Assembly: GCF_000219215.1 (NCBI RefSeq)
Contig: NC_015727.1
Coordinates: 1,435,176-1,499,175 of the forward strand
Length of the DNA stretch: 64,000 bases
From: Cupriavidus necator N-1
GTDB lineage: Bacteria > Pseudomonadota > Gammaproteobacteria > Burkholderiales > Burkholderiaceae
Direction: 5' to 3'
Shown: positions 37,686-46,588 of the stretch, one piece after another
Layout: each line of letters opens with the position of its first letter
Position numbering within the stretch: the stretch's first letter is position 1
Notes under the pieces: model-generated
Database searches by the model: none
What the model saw: only the letters and a program-made list of their open reading frames with translations
Told to the model about the DNA's origin: nothing
Program-made: the position numbers and the translations under genes

Positions 37686-38396
37686 CTAGTTGGAGGGCTC
37701 GGCCTTGGCGGCGAGCTTCTCCTGGGCTTTTTCGAGCAATGATTCCGGCGGAGCCACCAGCTTTGGCAAAGGCGCGGAGGTCAACCGTACCGCACTCGCT
37801 GCGGACACGCCAAGCGACCGCAACACCGCCCGCACAATCCGTTCGGGATAATCCCTGGCGGTTCTTCCCTTGGCCATGCGGTGAACGGCGATCAGCCCGG
37901 CGCCGGCCACCATGTCCAATGCCACGTCGGCCGAAGCCTCGTCAAACGTGCCCGTCTTCAGGCCTTCCTTGATATCCGAGGGCAGGTATTCGTAGACGGC
38001 AGCACCCTTGCCGCCGACCAGAAGCAGGCCCGTACCGGAAAGAAATTGCGCCACGACAGGATAGGAGCGCGCAAGGTGCAGGTATAAGCGCATACCCGTT
38101 GCAACACGCAACGCCGGGTCTTCGATATCGCCGACCACGCTCTCGATCATTTGCACCATGTCGTGACTGAGCGCGTCGCCGACAGCCGCCAGCAGATCCT
38201 CGTTAGTACGGAAGTAGTTGTAGAAGGAACCTTGCGAGACGCCAGCTGATGCAATGACTTCCGGGATCACGCTGGCTCCGACACCCCTTTGCGCAAAAAC
38301 AATCATCGCGCTTTCAATGAGACGCTGGCGCATCCGTGCACGCCGTTCTGCGGCAACGCGAGGGCGGTGGTCTTTGGGATCAGGAACGGCAGGCAT
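37686..38396 (-). CDS. TetR-family regulator divergent from the pqi operon
   Basis: A 236-residue TetR protein: HTH RQRLIESAMIVFAQRGVGAS, VIPEVIASAGVSQGSFYNYF RTNEDLL, then a ligand domain with LARSYPVVAQFLSGTGLLLV. It is divergent from pqiA with the paired palindromes 38519-38546 between, and convergent with the other TetR. It probably represses the pqi operon and its own gene. The C-terminal region is lysine- and proline-rich (LPKLVAPPESLLEKAQEKLA AK), without a known role. Confidence 0.9.
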   Translation of the reverse strand: MPAVPDPKDHRPRVAAERRARMRQRLIESAMIVFAQRGVGASVIPEVIASAGVSQGSFYNYFRTNEDLLAAVGDALSHDMVQMIESVVGDIEDPALRVATGMRLYLHLARSYPVVAQFLSGTGLLLVGGKGAAVYEYLPSDIKEGLKTGTFDEASADVALDMVAGAGLIAVHRMAKGRTARDYPERIVRAVLRSLGVSAASAVRLTSAPLPKLVAPPESLLEKAQEKLAAKAEPSN

Positions 38397-38518
38397 CTTC
38401 AGTTAGAGGACCTTATGTGACGAGGCGATTATATCAATACGCCGCTTCAACGCCGCCAACATGGAGTACGCCATGCTGGCAGCAGCGGCGCCCGTGCCCT
38501 TCTTATAACACACACAAT

Positions 38519-38546
38519 GTCATGATGACACGTAAGTCATTATGTG
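38519..38546. promoter_or_regulatory. Paired TetR-type operator upstream of the pqi operon
   Basis: GTCATGATGAC (38519) and GTCATTATGTG (38536), again 17 bases apart; the stretch GTCATGATGACACGTAAGTC is nearly identical to the reverse strand of the RND operator. It overlaps the first possible ATG (38542) of the downstream frame, which argues that translation of pqiA starts later. Confidence 0.62.
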
Positions 38547-38637
38547 GAAGAATACGGAACTCATGAAGGATTCCGGTGCGCGCACGCGCTGCTTGCCTCA
38601 CGCAACGAGGCCGATCATTTTCCCCAGGACACCTGTG

Positions 38638-39315
38638 CATCAGAACCACGCCTCGCCGCCGGTTGCCATGCTGGATCCGCACAGGCTGTTGGCGTGCGAG
38701 CATTGCGGCGCGCTCCATACGCGCGCGGCGCTGAAGCACGACGAACGTGCCACGTGCCTGCGCTGCGGCGGCGCGCTCTATCGCGACAGTTCGCGAGCCT
38801 ATCGCCGCTTGCTGCCGCTCGTGGTGACTGCCTTGATCCTGCTTTTTATTTCCAACGCGTACCCCATTGTCGCCATGGACCTCAAGGGTTCGCGCATGGA
38901 GACCACGCTATGGAGCGCGGTACAGGCACTCTACGCGGACGACATGGCGCCGGTGGCGATGCTCGTGTTCGCCACGACCATCCTGTTTCCGCTGGCCGAG
39001 TTGCTGATGATGTGCTATTTGCTCGTGCCGATGGCGCGGCAGCGCACGCCACCCGGGTTCGATCGCATCTTGCGCGGCATTTGCCGCACGCGGCCCTGGG
39101 GCATGATCGAAGTGTTCATGATCGGCGTGCTGGTTACGCTGGTGAAGCTGTCGACCGTAGCGCAGGTGGTGCCTGGCGTCGCGCTCTGGTCGTTCGCTGC
39201 CCTGGTGGTCGTACTCGCCGTCATCCTGTCGTTCGACCCGCGTGAACTCTGGCACCACCTCGATGCGCACGATGCAGATGACGTACCGGCCCGCTCGCTG
39301 GATGCCGCGCCGTGA
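38638..39315 (+). CDS. pqiA: PqiA-domain membrane protein, first of two
   Basis: About 225 residues if started at GTG 38638 (AGGA six bases upstream); ATGs at 38542, 38563 and 38668 are alternatives. A zinc-ribbon-like CEHCGALHTRAALKHDERAT CLRCG is followed by four spans: LLPLVVTALILLFISNAYPI, MLVFATTILFPLAELLMMCY and others, which is one PqiA domain. E. coli PqiA has two such domains in one chain; here they are in two genes overlapping by four bases. PqiA with PqiB and PqiC forms an MCE-type lipid-transport path between inner and outer membrane. Confidence 0.85.
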   Translation, partial: HQNHASPPVAMLDPHRLLACEHCGALHTRAALKHDERATCLRCGGALYRDSSRAYRRLLPLVVTALILLFISNAYPIVAMDLKGSRMETTLWSAVQALYADDMAPVAMLVFATTILFPLAELLMMCYLLVPMARQRTPPGFDRILRGICRTRPWGMIEVFMIGVLVTLVKLSTVAQVVPGVALWSFAALVVVLAVILSFDPRELWHHLDAHDADDVPARSLDAAP

Positions 39316-39986
39316 CCGCGCTTTACTCGCCCCACCCCACCGCGACCTCGCGCGGACTGCTGTCGTGCCACACCTGCGACCGGCTCAGTCCGATGACGCT
39401 CGAGGCCGAACCGTGTCCGCGCTGCGGCACCGTACTGCATCATCGCAAGCCGGCCAGCCTGGCGCGCGCCTGGGCCTTCCTGCTGGCCGCCTACCTGCTG
39501 TATATCCCGGCCAATCTGCTGCCGATCATGGTGACGCAGTCAATTTTCGGCACGCAGCGCGACACCATCCTGTCCGGCGTGATCTATCTGTGGTTGTCCG
39601 GCTCATACATGCTGGCAATCGTGGTGCTGATCGCCAGCATCGTCGTCCCGTTGCTGAAGATGATGATCCTGACCTTGCTGCTGCTATCGGCGCGCCGCGG
39701 ATCGACCTGGCGCATTCGCGAGCAGACCAGGCTCTACACCCTGGTCGAAGTCATCGGCCGGTGGTCCATGCTCGATATCTTCGTGGTGGCACTGCTGGCA
39801 TCGCTGGTGCGTGCCGGGGCGCTGGCCACGATTACGGCCGGTGCCGGAGCTCTGGCTTTTGCCTCGGTTGTCGTACTGACCATGCTCGCGTCACTGAGCT
39901 TTGATCCCCGTCTGCTGTGGGATGCGCTCGAGACCTCCCCCTCCCCCATCGAATTTCTGCACGCCAATAATGCCCGAACACGTTAA
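39312..39986 (+). CDS. PqiA-domain membrane protein, second of two
   Basis: A 224-residue protein with its own zinc-ribbon-like motif (SCHTCDRLSPMTLEAEPCPR CG) and four spans (AWAFLLAAYLLYIPANLLPI, YMLAIVVLIASIVVPLLKMM). It corresponds to the C-terminal half of E. coli PqiA. Starts by ATG overlap with the preceding gene (GTGA/ATG type), and its 3' end overlaps pqiB by 17 bases, so all four genes are one operon. Inner-membrane partner of the PqiB MCE protein. Confidence 0.88.
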   Translation: MTALYSPHPTATSRGLLSCHTCDRLSPMTLEAEPCPRCGTVLHHRKPASLARAWAFLLAAYLLYIPANLLPIMVTQSIFGTQRDTILSGVIYLWLSGSYMLAIVVLIASIVVPLLKMMILTLLLLSARRGSTWRIREQTRLYTLVEVIGRWSMLDIFVVALLASLVRAGALATITAGAGALAFASVVVLTMLASLSFDPRLLWDALETSPSPIEFLHANNARTR

Positions 39987-41601
39987 CCATCCTCCTCCCA
40001 ACGACATACCGCAGCCAGGACGCAAGCCCCGCGCGCGCTGGCTACCGTCCCTTGTCTGGGTAATCCCGATCGTTGCCGCGGTGGTCGGGCTCTCGCTGCT
40101 GGTCAGCACGCTTGCGTCGCGCGGGCCCGAGATCACTGTCACCTTCCGCACTGCCGAAGGCCTGACGCCAGGCAAGACTGCCGTGCGCTACAAGGATGTC
40201 GATATCGGACTGGTCAAGACAGCACGGCTGGCAGCGGACCGTTCGCATGTGATCGCGACGATTGCGCTGACCAAGGACGCCAAGAACTTCGCCGTGGCCG
40301 ACACACGGTTCTGGGTGGTACGGCCCCGCTTTGCCATCAGTGGCGTGTCGGGACTGGAAACACTGCTATCGGGCGCATATATCGGCGTGGATGCCGGCAA
40401 GTCGGGCGAGACCACGCACAGCTTCACCGGGCTCGAAAATCCGCCGGTCATCACCACCGACGCCTCCGGCAGGCAGTTCGTGCTGCGTGCGCAGGACCTG
40501 GGCTCGCTCGACATCGGCTCACCGGTCTACTATCGTCGCGTGCGGGTCGGCCATGTGGTGGCGTACCAGCTCGAACCGAACGGCCGCGACATCACGCTGC
40601 GGGTCTTCGTCGACAAGCCCTATGACAAGCTCGTTTCCGCCGATACGCGCTTCTGGCACGCCAGCGGCGTCGACCTAAAGCTGGACGCGAACGGGCTGAA
40701 GTTGTCCACGCAGTCGCTGGCCAGCGTGATGCTTGGCGGCGTAGCCTTCCAGGCCCCGGACCACTTGACCGCGCATGCCGCGGCCGCTGAGAACACCGAG
40801 TACCTGCTGGCAGCGGACCAGTCCGAAGCCATGAAGGAGCCGGACGAGCTCGCCCCCGCACTGGCAGTGCTGAACTTCGATCAGTCCGTGCGCGGGCTGT
40901 CGCCCGGTGCGCCGGTCGATTTCCGCGGCGTGACCGTCGGGCAGGTACGCTCGATCGGTATCGAATACCAGCGTGACAAGAAGGCCTTCCGCATGCCCGT
41001 GGTGGTGGAACTCTATCCGTCTCGCATGGGTCTGCGCGAGAACGACGTGGCTGACGACACGCGCAAGCGCGCCATCGTGCATAGCCTGGTACAGCGCGGC
41101 ATGCGTGCGCAGTTGCGCACCGGCAACCTGCTCACCGGCCAGATGTATGTGGCACTCGACTTCTTTCCGAAAGTGTCCGCGCCGGTTGATCTGGACCTGA
41201 ACGCGTCCGTGCCTGAGCTTCCCACCACACCGGGCACCTTCGACGAGCTGCAGGCCAAGCTTGGCGACATCGTCACCAAGATCGGCAAGGTGCCGTTCGA
41301 CCAGATCGGGCAGGATGCGCGCACGGCGCTAGTGTCGATGAACAAGATGCTCGTCAATGCGGACAAGCTCGTGGCCCAGGTCAATGGCGATGTGGCACCA
41401 CAGGTGGTCGCCGCGCTGCAGGATATGCGCCGCACGCTCGCCACGGCCAATGGCGCGCTGGCGCCCGACGCCTCGCTGCAACAGGATACGCGCCGGATGA
41501 TGCAGGAACTCACGCAAACAGCCGTCTCGCTGCGCATGCTCACCGATTATCTCGAGCGGCATCCCGAAGCGCTCCTGCAAGGCAAGAGGGAAGAGAAATG
41601 A
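39970..41601 (+). CDS. pqiB: PqiB-type MCE protein
   Basis: A 543-residue protein from ATG 39970 (MPEHVNHPPPNDIPQPGRKP). One N-terminal span (LVWVIPIVAAVVGLSLLVST) anchors three MCE/MlaD domains: GPEITVTFRTAEGLTPGKTA at about 45, QFVLRAQDLGSLDIGSPVYY at about 165 and DQSVRGLSPGAPVDFRGVTV at about 305. A C-terminal helical region (LDELQAKLGDIVTKIG-like, ending PEALLQGKREEK) would form the long tube seen in PqiB. It spans the periplasm as a hexameric lipid conduit in E. coli. Confidence 0.92.
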   Translation: MPEHVNHPPPNDIPQPGRKPRARWLPSLVWVIPIVAAVVGLSLLVSTLASRGPEITVTFRTAEGLTPGKTAVRYKDVDIGLVKTARLAADRSHVIATIALTKDAKNFAVADTRFWVVRPRFAISGVSGLETLLSGAYIGVDAGKSGETTHSFTGLENPPVITTDASGRQFVLRAQDLGSLDIGSPVYYRRVRVGHVVAYQLEPNGRDITLRVFVDKPYDKLVSADTRFWHASGVDLKLDANGLKLSTQSLASVMLGGVAFQAPDHLTAHAAAAENTEYLLAADQSEAMKEPDELAPALAVLNFDQSVRGLSPGAPVDFRGVTVGQVRSIGIEYQRDKKAFRMPVVVELYPSRMGLRENDVADDTRKRAIVHSLVQRGMRAQLRTGNLLTGQMYVALDFFPKVSAPVDLDLNASVPELPTTPGTFDELQAKLGDIVTKIGKVPFDQIGQDARTALVSMNKMLVNADKLVAQVNGDVAPQVVAALQDMRRTLATANGALAPDASLQQDTRRMMQELTQTAVSLRMLTDYLERHPEALLQGKREEK

Positions 41602-42203
41602 TGAAACGTCTGACGATGCTTGTTGCGCTGGCCGCCGCCACGACCCTGATGAACGGCTGCGCGTCGCCCGAGGCACGCTACTACACGCTGGCGGCCAGTC
41701 GCTCCGACGCCGCGCCGCCCGCGACCGCGCGAGCCAGCCGTAGCGGCGACCCGTTATGGATCGAAGTCACGCCGGTGCGCGTGCCGGAGCGCCTGAACCG
41801 CATTCAGCTGGTGGTGCGTGACGGCAACGGCGGTGGCCTCAAGCTGTCCGACACTTCGCGCTGGACCTCACCATTCCCCAACGAACTGCGCGATGCGCTG
41901 TCGCAGCAACTGCAGGCGTGCCTCGATACGGTGGATGTCTACCAGCGCGGCCTGTCGGCGACGCAGCGGGCATTTCGCGTGACGACCGATGTGATAGCCC
42001 TCGACGCCGACGTGGGCAAGCGGGCAGCGGCGACCATCGCCTGGACCGTGCGGCGGCTGCCGGACGGCAAGGTCCTGAGCGGCCGCACCGAAACGGAGGT
42101 GCCCGCGCCCGGGCCGGTGGAGGGCGTGGTGAAGGCGTACCGGGAGATCCTCGCGGCAACCGCGGCCGATATAGCGGTTGGCGTGCAAGCGCTTAACCGC
42201 TAG
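41598..42203 (+). CDS. pqiC: PqiC-type outer-membrane lipoprotein
   Basis: A 201-residue lipoprotein. Signal and lipobox: KRLTMLVALAAATTLMNGCA with Cys at residue 22. The mature part (RYYTLAAS, then WIEVTPVRVPERLNRIQLVV RDG and AYREILAATAADIA) is the ABC_trans_aux/PqiC domain. In E. coli, PqiC sits in the outer membrane and docks the PqiB tube. The ATG overlaps the pqiB stop (AATGATG). Last gene of the operon; 144 bases separate it from the GntR gene. Confidence 0.9.
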   Translation: MMKRLTMLVALAAATTLMNGCASPEARYYTLAASRSDAAPPATARASRSGDPLWIEVTPVRVPERLNRIQLVVRDGNGGGLKLSDTSRWTSPFPNELRDALSQQLQACLDTVDVYQRGLSATQRAFRVTTDVIALDADVGKRAAATIAWTVRRLPDGKVLSGRTETEVPAPGPVEGVVKAYREILAATAADIAVGVQALNR

Positions 42204-42346
42204 ACGTGAAACGCTCCGCACCCGCTGCCACCGCGCCACATCTCGACGCTACCGGCTCCAGCCGGCCGACGGTAGACGCCTGCCAGCTGATAGGCCGCCC
42301 GTTCTTCTGGTGCATACTCCAATGTTCTGGATATCAGGCAACTGGA

Positions 42347-43165
42347 ATGACGGACGAACGGACTACGGGGATTGAGCGGGCGGAGCTGTCCGCTGAACGG
42401 GGTGTTGCGCAATATCAGCGGCTGGCTTCGTTGCTGAGGTACCGGATCGCAAAGGGCGAATATCCGCTCGGCATGCTGCTGCCGCCGATCACGCAGCTCG
42501 CGGCTGACCTCGGCGTGGCCGTCGTCAGCGTCCGGCAGGCGTATGAGCTGCTTTCTAAGGAAGGGCTGATTCGTAGCCAGCGGGGTGTCGGCACCCACGT
42601 GGCTGCCCTGCCCGCCGCCACGGGCGACATCGAACTGGCGATCAACGATCCGTTCGCCGCACCTGCGGCGCTCGCCTTTGAGGTACTCGAAGTCCGGCGC
42701 CGCACCGGGGTGCCGCAGGAACTGCTCGGACCGGGCGACCAGTCGGACGGCGAATACGTCTGTGTCCGCAAGCTGCACACCTATTCCGGCGAGCCGTTCT
42801 GCTACGCAGAGATCTATGTGTTGGCCCCGGTCTTCGACGCCTTGCCCAAGGACACCGCCAGGAAGAAAAAGCTTCTCGCCGCGGTGCTCGATGAACTGGG
42901 CTCGCGCAGCAAACGTGTGCGACAACGCATGACCGTGATGCCGGCGGATTTTCCTCTGTGCGACATGCTGAAGATCCCGTTCGCCTCACCCGTCGCCAAG
43001 ATGTCGCGGCGTCTTCTGGATGGCAAAGGCAGCGTGCTGTACGCAGGCGTCACTTGGTATCGGGGTGACCGCTACGTCTCCGAAATCGAGATCCCGGCGT
43101 CCGCATTGAAGGCGGTGCCCGCCATCACCGAACCCCAGCGGCGAGCGGCGAGCGAGCACAAATGA
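42347..43165 (+). CDS. GntR-family regulator with UTRA domain (first of a paralogous pair)
   Basis: A 272-residue HutC-type regulator from ATG 42347 (MTDERTTGIERAELSAERGV). The winged HTH is YQRLASLLRYRIAKGEYPLG, MLLPPITQLAADLGVAVVSV RQAYELLSKEGLIRSQRGVG TH. The UTRA ligand domain covers residues 95-255 (EYVCVRKLHTYSGEPFCYAE and VLYAGVTWYRGDRYVSEIEI). It closely resembles the second GntR at 49146-49961. A near-perfect 26-base palindrome lies at 43229-43254, just after its stop and before the cupin gene, a good candidate for its binding site. Confidence 0.88.
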   Translation: MTDERTTGIERAELSAERGVAQYQRLASLLRYRIAKGEYPLGMLLPPITQLAADLGVAVVSVRQAYELLSKEGLIRSQRGVGTHVAALPAATGDIELAINDPFAAPAALAFEVLEVRRRTGVPQELLGPGDQSDGEYVCVRKLHTYSGEPFCYAEIYVLAPVFDALPKDTARKKKLLAAVLDELGSRSKRVRQRMTVMPADFPLCDMLKIPFASPVAKMSRRLLDGKGSVLYAGVTWYRGDRYVSEIEIPASALKAVPAITEPQRRAASEHK

Positions 43166-43228
43166 AGCGATAGGTCCTTGATCCGGTCCCTAGGGTAAAC
43201 AAGGGGCAGAAAAAACCTTCCTCAGCCT

Positions 43229-43254
43229 CTAAACTTCTAACATTAGAACTTTAG
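43229..43254. promoter_or_regulatory. 26-base palindrome, candidate GntR operator
   Basis: CTAAACTTCTAACATTAGAA followed by CTTTAG is symmetric apart from the central C/A pair positions and one C/C pair per arm: TTCTAA...TTAGAA with outer CTAAA...TTTAG. It sits in the 275-base gap between the GntR gene and the dioxygenase-like cupin gene, where the promoter of the catabolic operon must be. Confidence 0.6.
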
Positions 43255-43440
43255 GAGTATCCAGTGACATGCGGCCGGGCAGAGGTTAGCCAGGCTTCAC
43301 CGTCGCGCTGGACGCTGCTATTCCTCGGCGCATTGCCGCCACAGCTCTGAGTTTCCCGCCGGACCGGCGTGACTCTTCCGTCTCATCAAAGGGCGGCTTC
43401 CTTCCACTGTTTCACATCCTCTGACAAACGGAGACAACTC

Positions 43441-43989
43441 ATGAATGCAAGAATTCTCGAGCAGCCCACCACGTCCACCGGCGCCAAGCTGCCGCTGCCC
43501 GCCCTGCCGCAAGACAAGCTGCTGACCGTCAACATCGAGCAGATCCCGCTGATCAAGGACGTCTTTCCGGGCATCCACATCAAGCCGCTGCGCCTGGACC
43601 CGGAGCGCGGCGAGTGGGTCTTCATGGCTATCGTGGAACCCGGTTGTTCCCTGCCGATCCACTACCACACCGGGACGGCGCAGGTGTGGACGATTCAGGG
43701 CTGCTGGAAGTATCGCGAGTACCCCGACCAGCCGCAGACGGCCGGCTCCTACCTGTACGAACCCGGCGGCTCGGTGCACACCTTCTATACCCCCGAGGAC
43801 AACACCGAGGACACGATCACCATCGCCTGGATCGAAGGCGCGCAAGTGAGCTTCAACGAGGACGGCACCTTCCACTCGCTCAATGACGCGCTCTCGATCC
43901 AGTACGCACTCCACACGCTCGCGGCGGCGCGCGGCATCGGACCGATGCCCTACGTCCGCGGCAACGGCTCCGACGTTACTGAGGAATAA
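43441..43989 (+). CDS. Cupin dioxygenase similar to 2,4'-dihydroxyacetophenone dioxygenase
   Basis: A 182-residue single-domain cupin from ATG 43441 (GGAGAC upstream). The metal site is in PGCSLPIHYHTGTAQVWTIQ (two His and a downstream acidic residue), followed by GCWKYREYPDQPQTAGSYLY and EPGGSVHTFYTPEDNTEDTI (third His). The text YREYPDQ...GSYLYEPxGSxHTF is what I remember from 2,4'-dihydroxyacetophenone dioxygenase of Alcaligenes, which cleaves a side-chain C-C bond in a hydroxylated acetophenone, and from its many uncharacterised ChrR-like relatives. First gene after the candidate operator. Substrate unproven. Confidence 0.72.
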   Translation: MNARILEQPTTSTGAKLPLPALPQDKLLTVNIEQIPLIKDVFPGIHIKPLRLDPERGEWVFMAIVEPGCSLPIHYHTGTAQVWTIQGCWKYREYPDQPQTAGSYLYEPGGSVHTFYTPEDNTEDTITIAWIEGAQVSFNEDGTFHSLNDALSIQYALHTLAAARGIGPMPYVRGNGSDVTEE

Positions 43990-44129
43990 AAAGGCGACTT
44001 TCCACCATGGCAGGCCGCTCGTCGGCCTGCGCGGTGCCGTTCCTCTGCTCCTTTGGAGACCAGCGTGTACGACACCGATCAGATCAATTTGTGACGATCC
44101 ATCAATCCGCGCGATTGAGCGAGTGCAAC

Positions 44130-45236
44130 ATGAGAATGATCAAAGCCCACAGGATGCCGATACTGCCAATGCTGATTTGGCTTGTGTTGCTGGCGACACC
44201 GCTGGCCGCAAGAGCCTGGGAGCGCGGCAAGGTTGAGACATTCGCCACCTTGCCCGCGGGTGAGGCGCATCCCGAGGGGATCACCGTGGACCGCGAGGGC
44301 AACGTCTACGTCGTCACGGTGGCGGTGGAAAAACCCAGGACGAGCGAGGGCGCGCTGCTTGTGTTCGACCCGCAGGGCAAGCACCTGCGCACTGTCACCA
44401 TCAAGGGCTCGAGCCGATTGTTGCTTGACCTCGGCTTCCATCCCCGGACGGGCCAGTTGCTCGTCGTCGACTACCTGGGCGCGAAGGTCCTGAGCGTCGA
44501 TCCCAGGACGGGTGCCTCGACCGTATTCATGACGGTCAGCGGCAAGAACCCCGGCCTCGACGGGATGACGTTCGACCCCGCCGGAAACGTCTACGTGACC
44601 GACGCCCACCAGGGCATCATCTGGAAAGTCGGACCCGCCGGCGGCGAAGCGTCGGCATGGGTCACCAGCGCGCTGCTGAAGCCCACGCGGATACCACCGA
44701 CCATCGGCGCCAATGGCTTGTCGTTCAACAACAAGAAGACGGCCTTGTTCGTCGCCAATACGGCGAACGACACCATCGTCAAGATACCGGTGACCGGGTC
44801 GACGCTCGAGCCCGGCACGCCTGAAGTCTTCGTCAACCGGATCGGCGGCGGACCCGACGGCCTGATCATCGACGAGCACGACAACCTCTGGATCGCGTGC
44901 AACCAGTCTAACGAGATTCTAGTGCTCGAGCCGACGCAGGGGCAGGTGATTGCCAAGCTCGGCGACTTCGGCGGCATCGATCGCAAGGGGGCGCCCATCG
45001 GCTTCCTCTGGTCGAACAGCCTCGTCTTCCATGGCGGCGACGTTCTTGTCACCAACCTCTCGCTCGATGTCGAGACTTCCCTTGCGCAACTCAGCGACGA
45101 GCTCGGCCTGGCGCATCTCAAGGACAAGAATCTGCGCACCATCGATGGGCCATGGGCGCAGCGGGTGAAGCTCCACACCGTCTCGAAAATCAAGAAGCGG
45201 ATACCAGGGCTGGCCAGGCCGGAGGTCGACCGATGA
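44130..45236 (+). CDS. Exported SMP-30/gluconolactonase-like beta-propeller protein
   Basis: A 368-residue protein from ATG 44130. Signal peptide MLIWLVLLATPLAARA, then a six-bladed propeller of the SMP-30/LRE/NHL type: EGITVDREGNVYVVTVAVEK, GMTFDPAGNVYVTDAHQGII, NGLSFNNKKTALFVANTAND and GLIIDEHDNLWIACNQSNEI. Members are calcium- or zinc-dependent lactonases or esterases. In this operon it could hydrolyse a lactone or ester precursor in the periplasm, before uptake; that is inference from signal peptide and context. It ends 98 bases before the CoA-transferase start. Confidence 0.8.
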   Translation: MRMIKAHRMPILPMLIWLVLLATPLAARAWERGKVETFATLPAGEAHPEGITVDREGNVYVVTVAVEKPRTSEGALLVFDPQGKHLRTVTIKGSSRLLLDLGFHPRTGQLLVVDYLGAKVLSVDPRTGASTVFMTVSGKNPGLDGMTFDPAGNVYVTDAHQGIIWKVGPAGGEASAWVTSALLKPTRIPPTIGANGLSFNNKKTALFVANTANDTIVKIPVTGSTLEPGTPEVFVNRIGGGPDGLIIDEHDNLWIACNQSNEILVLEPTQGQVIAKLGDFGGIDRKGAPIGFLWSNSLVFHGGDVLVTNLSLDVETSLAQLSDELGLAHLKDKNLRTIDGPWAQRVKLHTVSKIKKRIPGLARPEVDR

Positions 45237-45334
45237 TCGATGTGTTGTTGCAAGCGCGATGTGGCGGCCAAGCGGCAGGCAACGGTGGCCTCCCGGCCAG
45301 CCGTCATACATTGCCCCACCGAGATGAAAGGGAT

Positions 45335-46588
45335 ATGAAGAAAGACCAGACAACGGGGCCGCTGGCCGGCGTGAAAGTCGTTGACATCACGTCAGTATTC
45401 ATGGGGCCCTCTGCCACGCAGATGCTGGCTGACCTTGGCGCCGATGTAATCAAGGTCGAGGCGCCGGGCGGAGACAGTACGCGCGGCATAGGTCCCTGCG
45501 GCGATGAAAAGCTGGGGCCGCTCTTCCTTGGCCTGAACCGCAACAAGCGCAGCATCGTGCTCGACCTGAAAGCGCCCGAGGGGCGGGAGGCCCTGCTTTG
45601 CCTGGTACGGGATGCCGACGTGCTGGCCTACAACGTGCGCCCGCAGGCCATGCAGCGGCTGGGGCTGGACTATGAATCGCTCGCGGCCATCAATCCGCGC
45701 CTGGTCTATGTCGGCATGTTCGGCTTTTCGCAGCGCGGACGCTACGCGCCCCAGGCTGCCTTCGATGATCTGATCCAGGCCGCAACCGGCCTGCCGCTGG
45801 CCGTTTCGCTGGGCAGTGGCGACAGTCCGCGATACCTGCCAATCACCATCGCCGATCGCTCGGTGGGACTCTATGCTTTCGGCGTGATCTGTGCCGCCCT
45901 GTATGCGCGCATGAGCACCGGCAAAGGCCAGCGCGTTGATGTCCCCATGTTCGAGACCATGGTTCCCTATGTGATGGGAGACCACCTGTATGGCGAGACC
46001 TTCGTCCCGCCCAAGGGCGGCTTCGGCTATCCGCGCCTGCTCTCGCCCGAGCGGCGACCGTACCAGACCAAGGACGGACATGTCTGCTGCCTGATCTATC
46101 ACGATCATCATTGGCGGGCCTTCCTCGAGGTCATTGGCAAGCCGGAGGTGTACGACACCGATCCGCGCTACGCCAACATCAACACCCGCACCGCCAACAT
46201 CACCGAGCTGTATGCCATGGTCAGCGACGAAATGGCCAAGCGCACCACCGAGGAATGGCGCACCCTGCTCAAGGACGCCGATGTTCCGGTCTTTCCGATG
46301 CACACATTCGAGTCGCTGCTGGACGATCCCCATTTGCAGGACATCGGTTTCTTCAGCGAATCGGACCACCCGGCCGTCGGGCGTATCCGGGAGATGGCGG
46401 TGCCCAGCGAATGGCATGGCACCCCACCGACCAGCCGCCGCCATGCACCAAGCCTGGGTGAGCACAGCCGCGAGGTACTGCGTGAGGCCGGCTACGACGA
46501 CGACGCCATCGATACGCTGTTCGCGTCTGGCATCTCCAGGGATGGGTCACAAGTGCAACGCACCGAAGGAGAAACTCCGCATGAATGA
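45335..46588 (+). CDS. CaiB/BaiF-family (class III) CoA transferase
   Basis: A 417-residue class III CoA transferase. The N-terminal core is GVKVVDITSVFMGPSATQML ADLGADVIKVEAPGGDSTRG, then RNKRSIVLDLKAPEGREALL; the catalytic Asp is expected in the AFDDLIQAATGLPLAVSL region, and GKGQRVDVPMFETM is the later conserved block. It moves CoA between acyl-CoA donors and a carboxylic acid, activating the acid for beta-oxidation-like breakdown. It overlaps the enoyl-CoA hydratase gene by eight bases. The spacing AAAGGG to ATG 45335 is short, but the homology begins right after. Confidence 0.9.
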   Translation: MKKDQTTGPLAGVKVVDITSVFMGPSATQMLADLGADVIKVEAPGGDSTRGIGPCGDEKLGPLFLGLNRNKRSIVLDLKAPEGREALLCLVRDADVLAYNVRPQAMQRLGLDYESLAAINPRLVYVGMFGFSQRGRYAPQAAFDDLIQAATGLPLAVSLGSGDSPRYLPITIADRSVGLYAFGVICAALYARMSTGKGQRVDVPMFETMVPYVMGDHLYGETFVPPKGGFGYPRLLSPERRPYQTKDGHVCCLIYHDHHWRAFLEVIGKPEVYDTDPRYANINTRTANITELYAMVSDEMAKRTTEEWRTLLKDADVPVFPMHTFESLLDDPHLQDIGFFSESDHPAVGRIREMAVPSEWHGTPPTSRRHAPSLGEHSREVLREAGYDDDAIDTLFASGISRDGSQVQRTEGETPHE

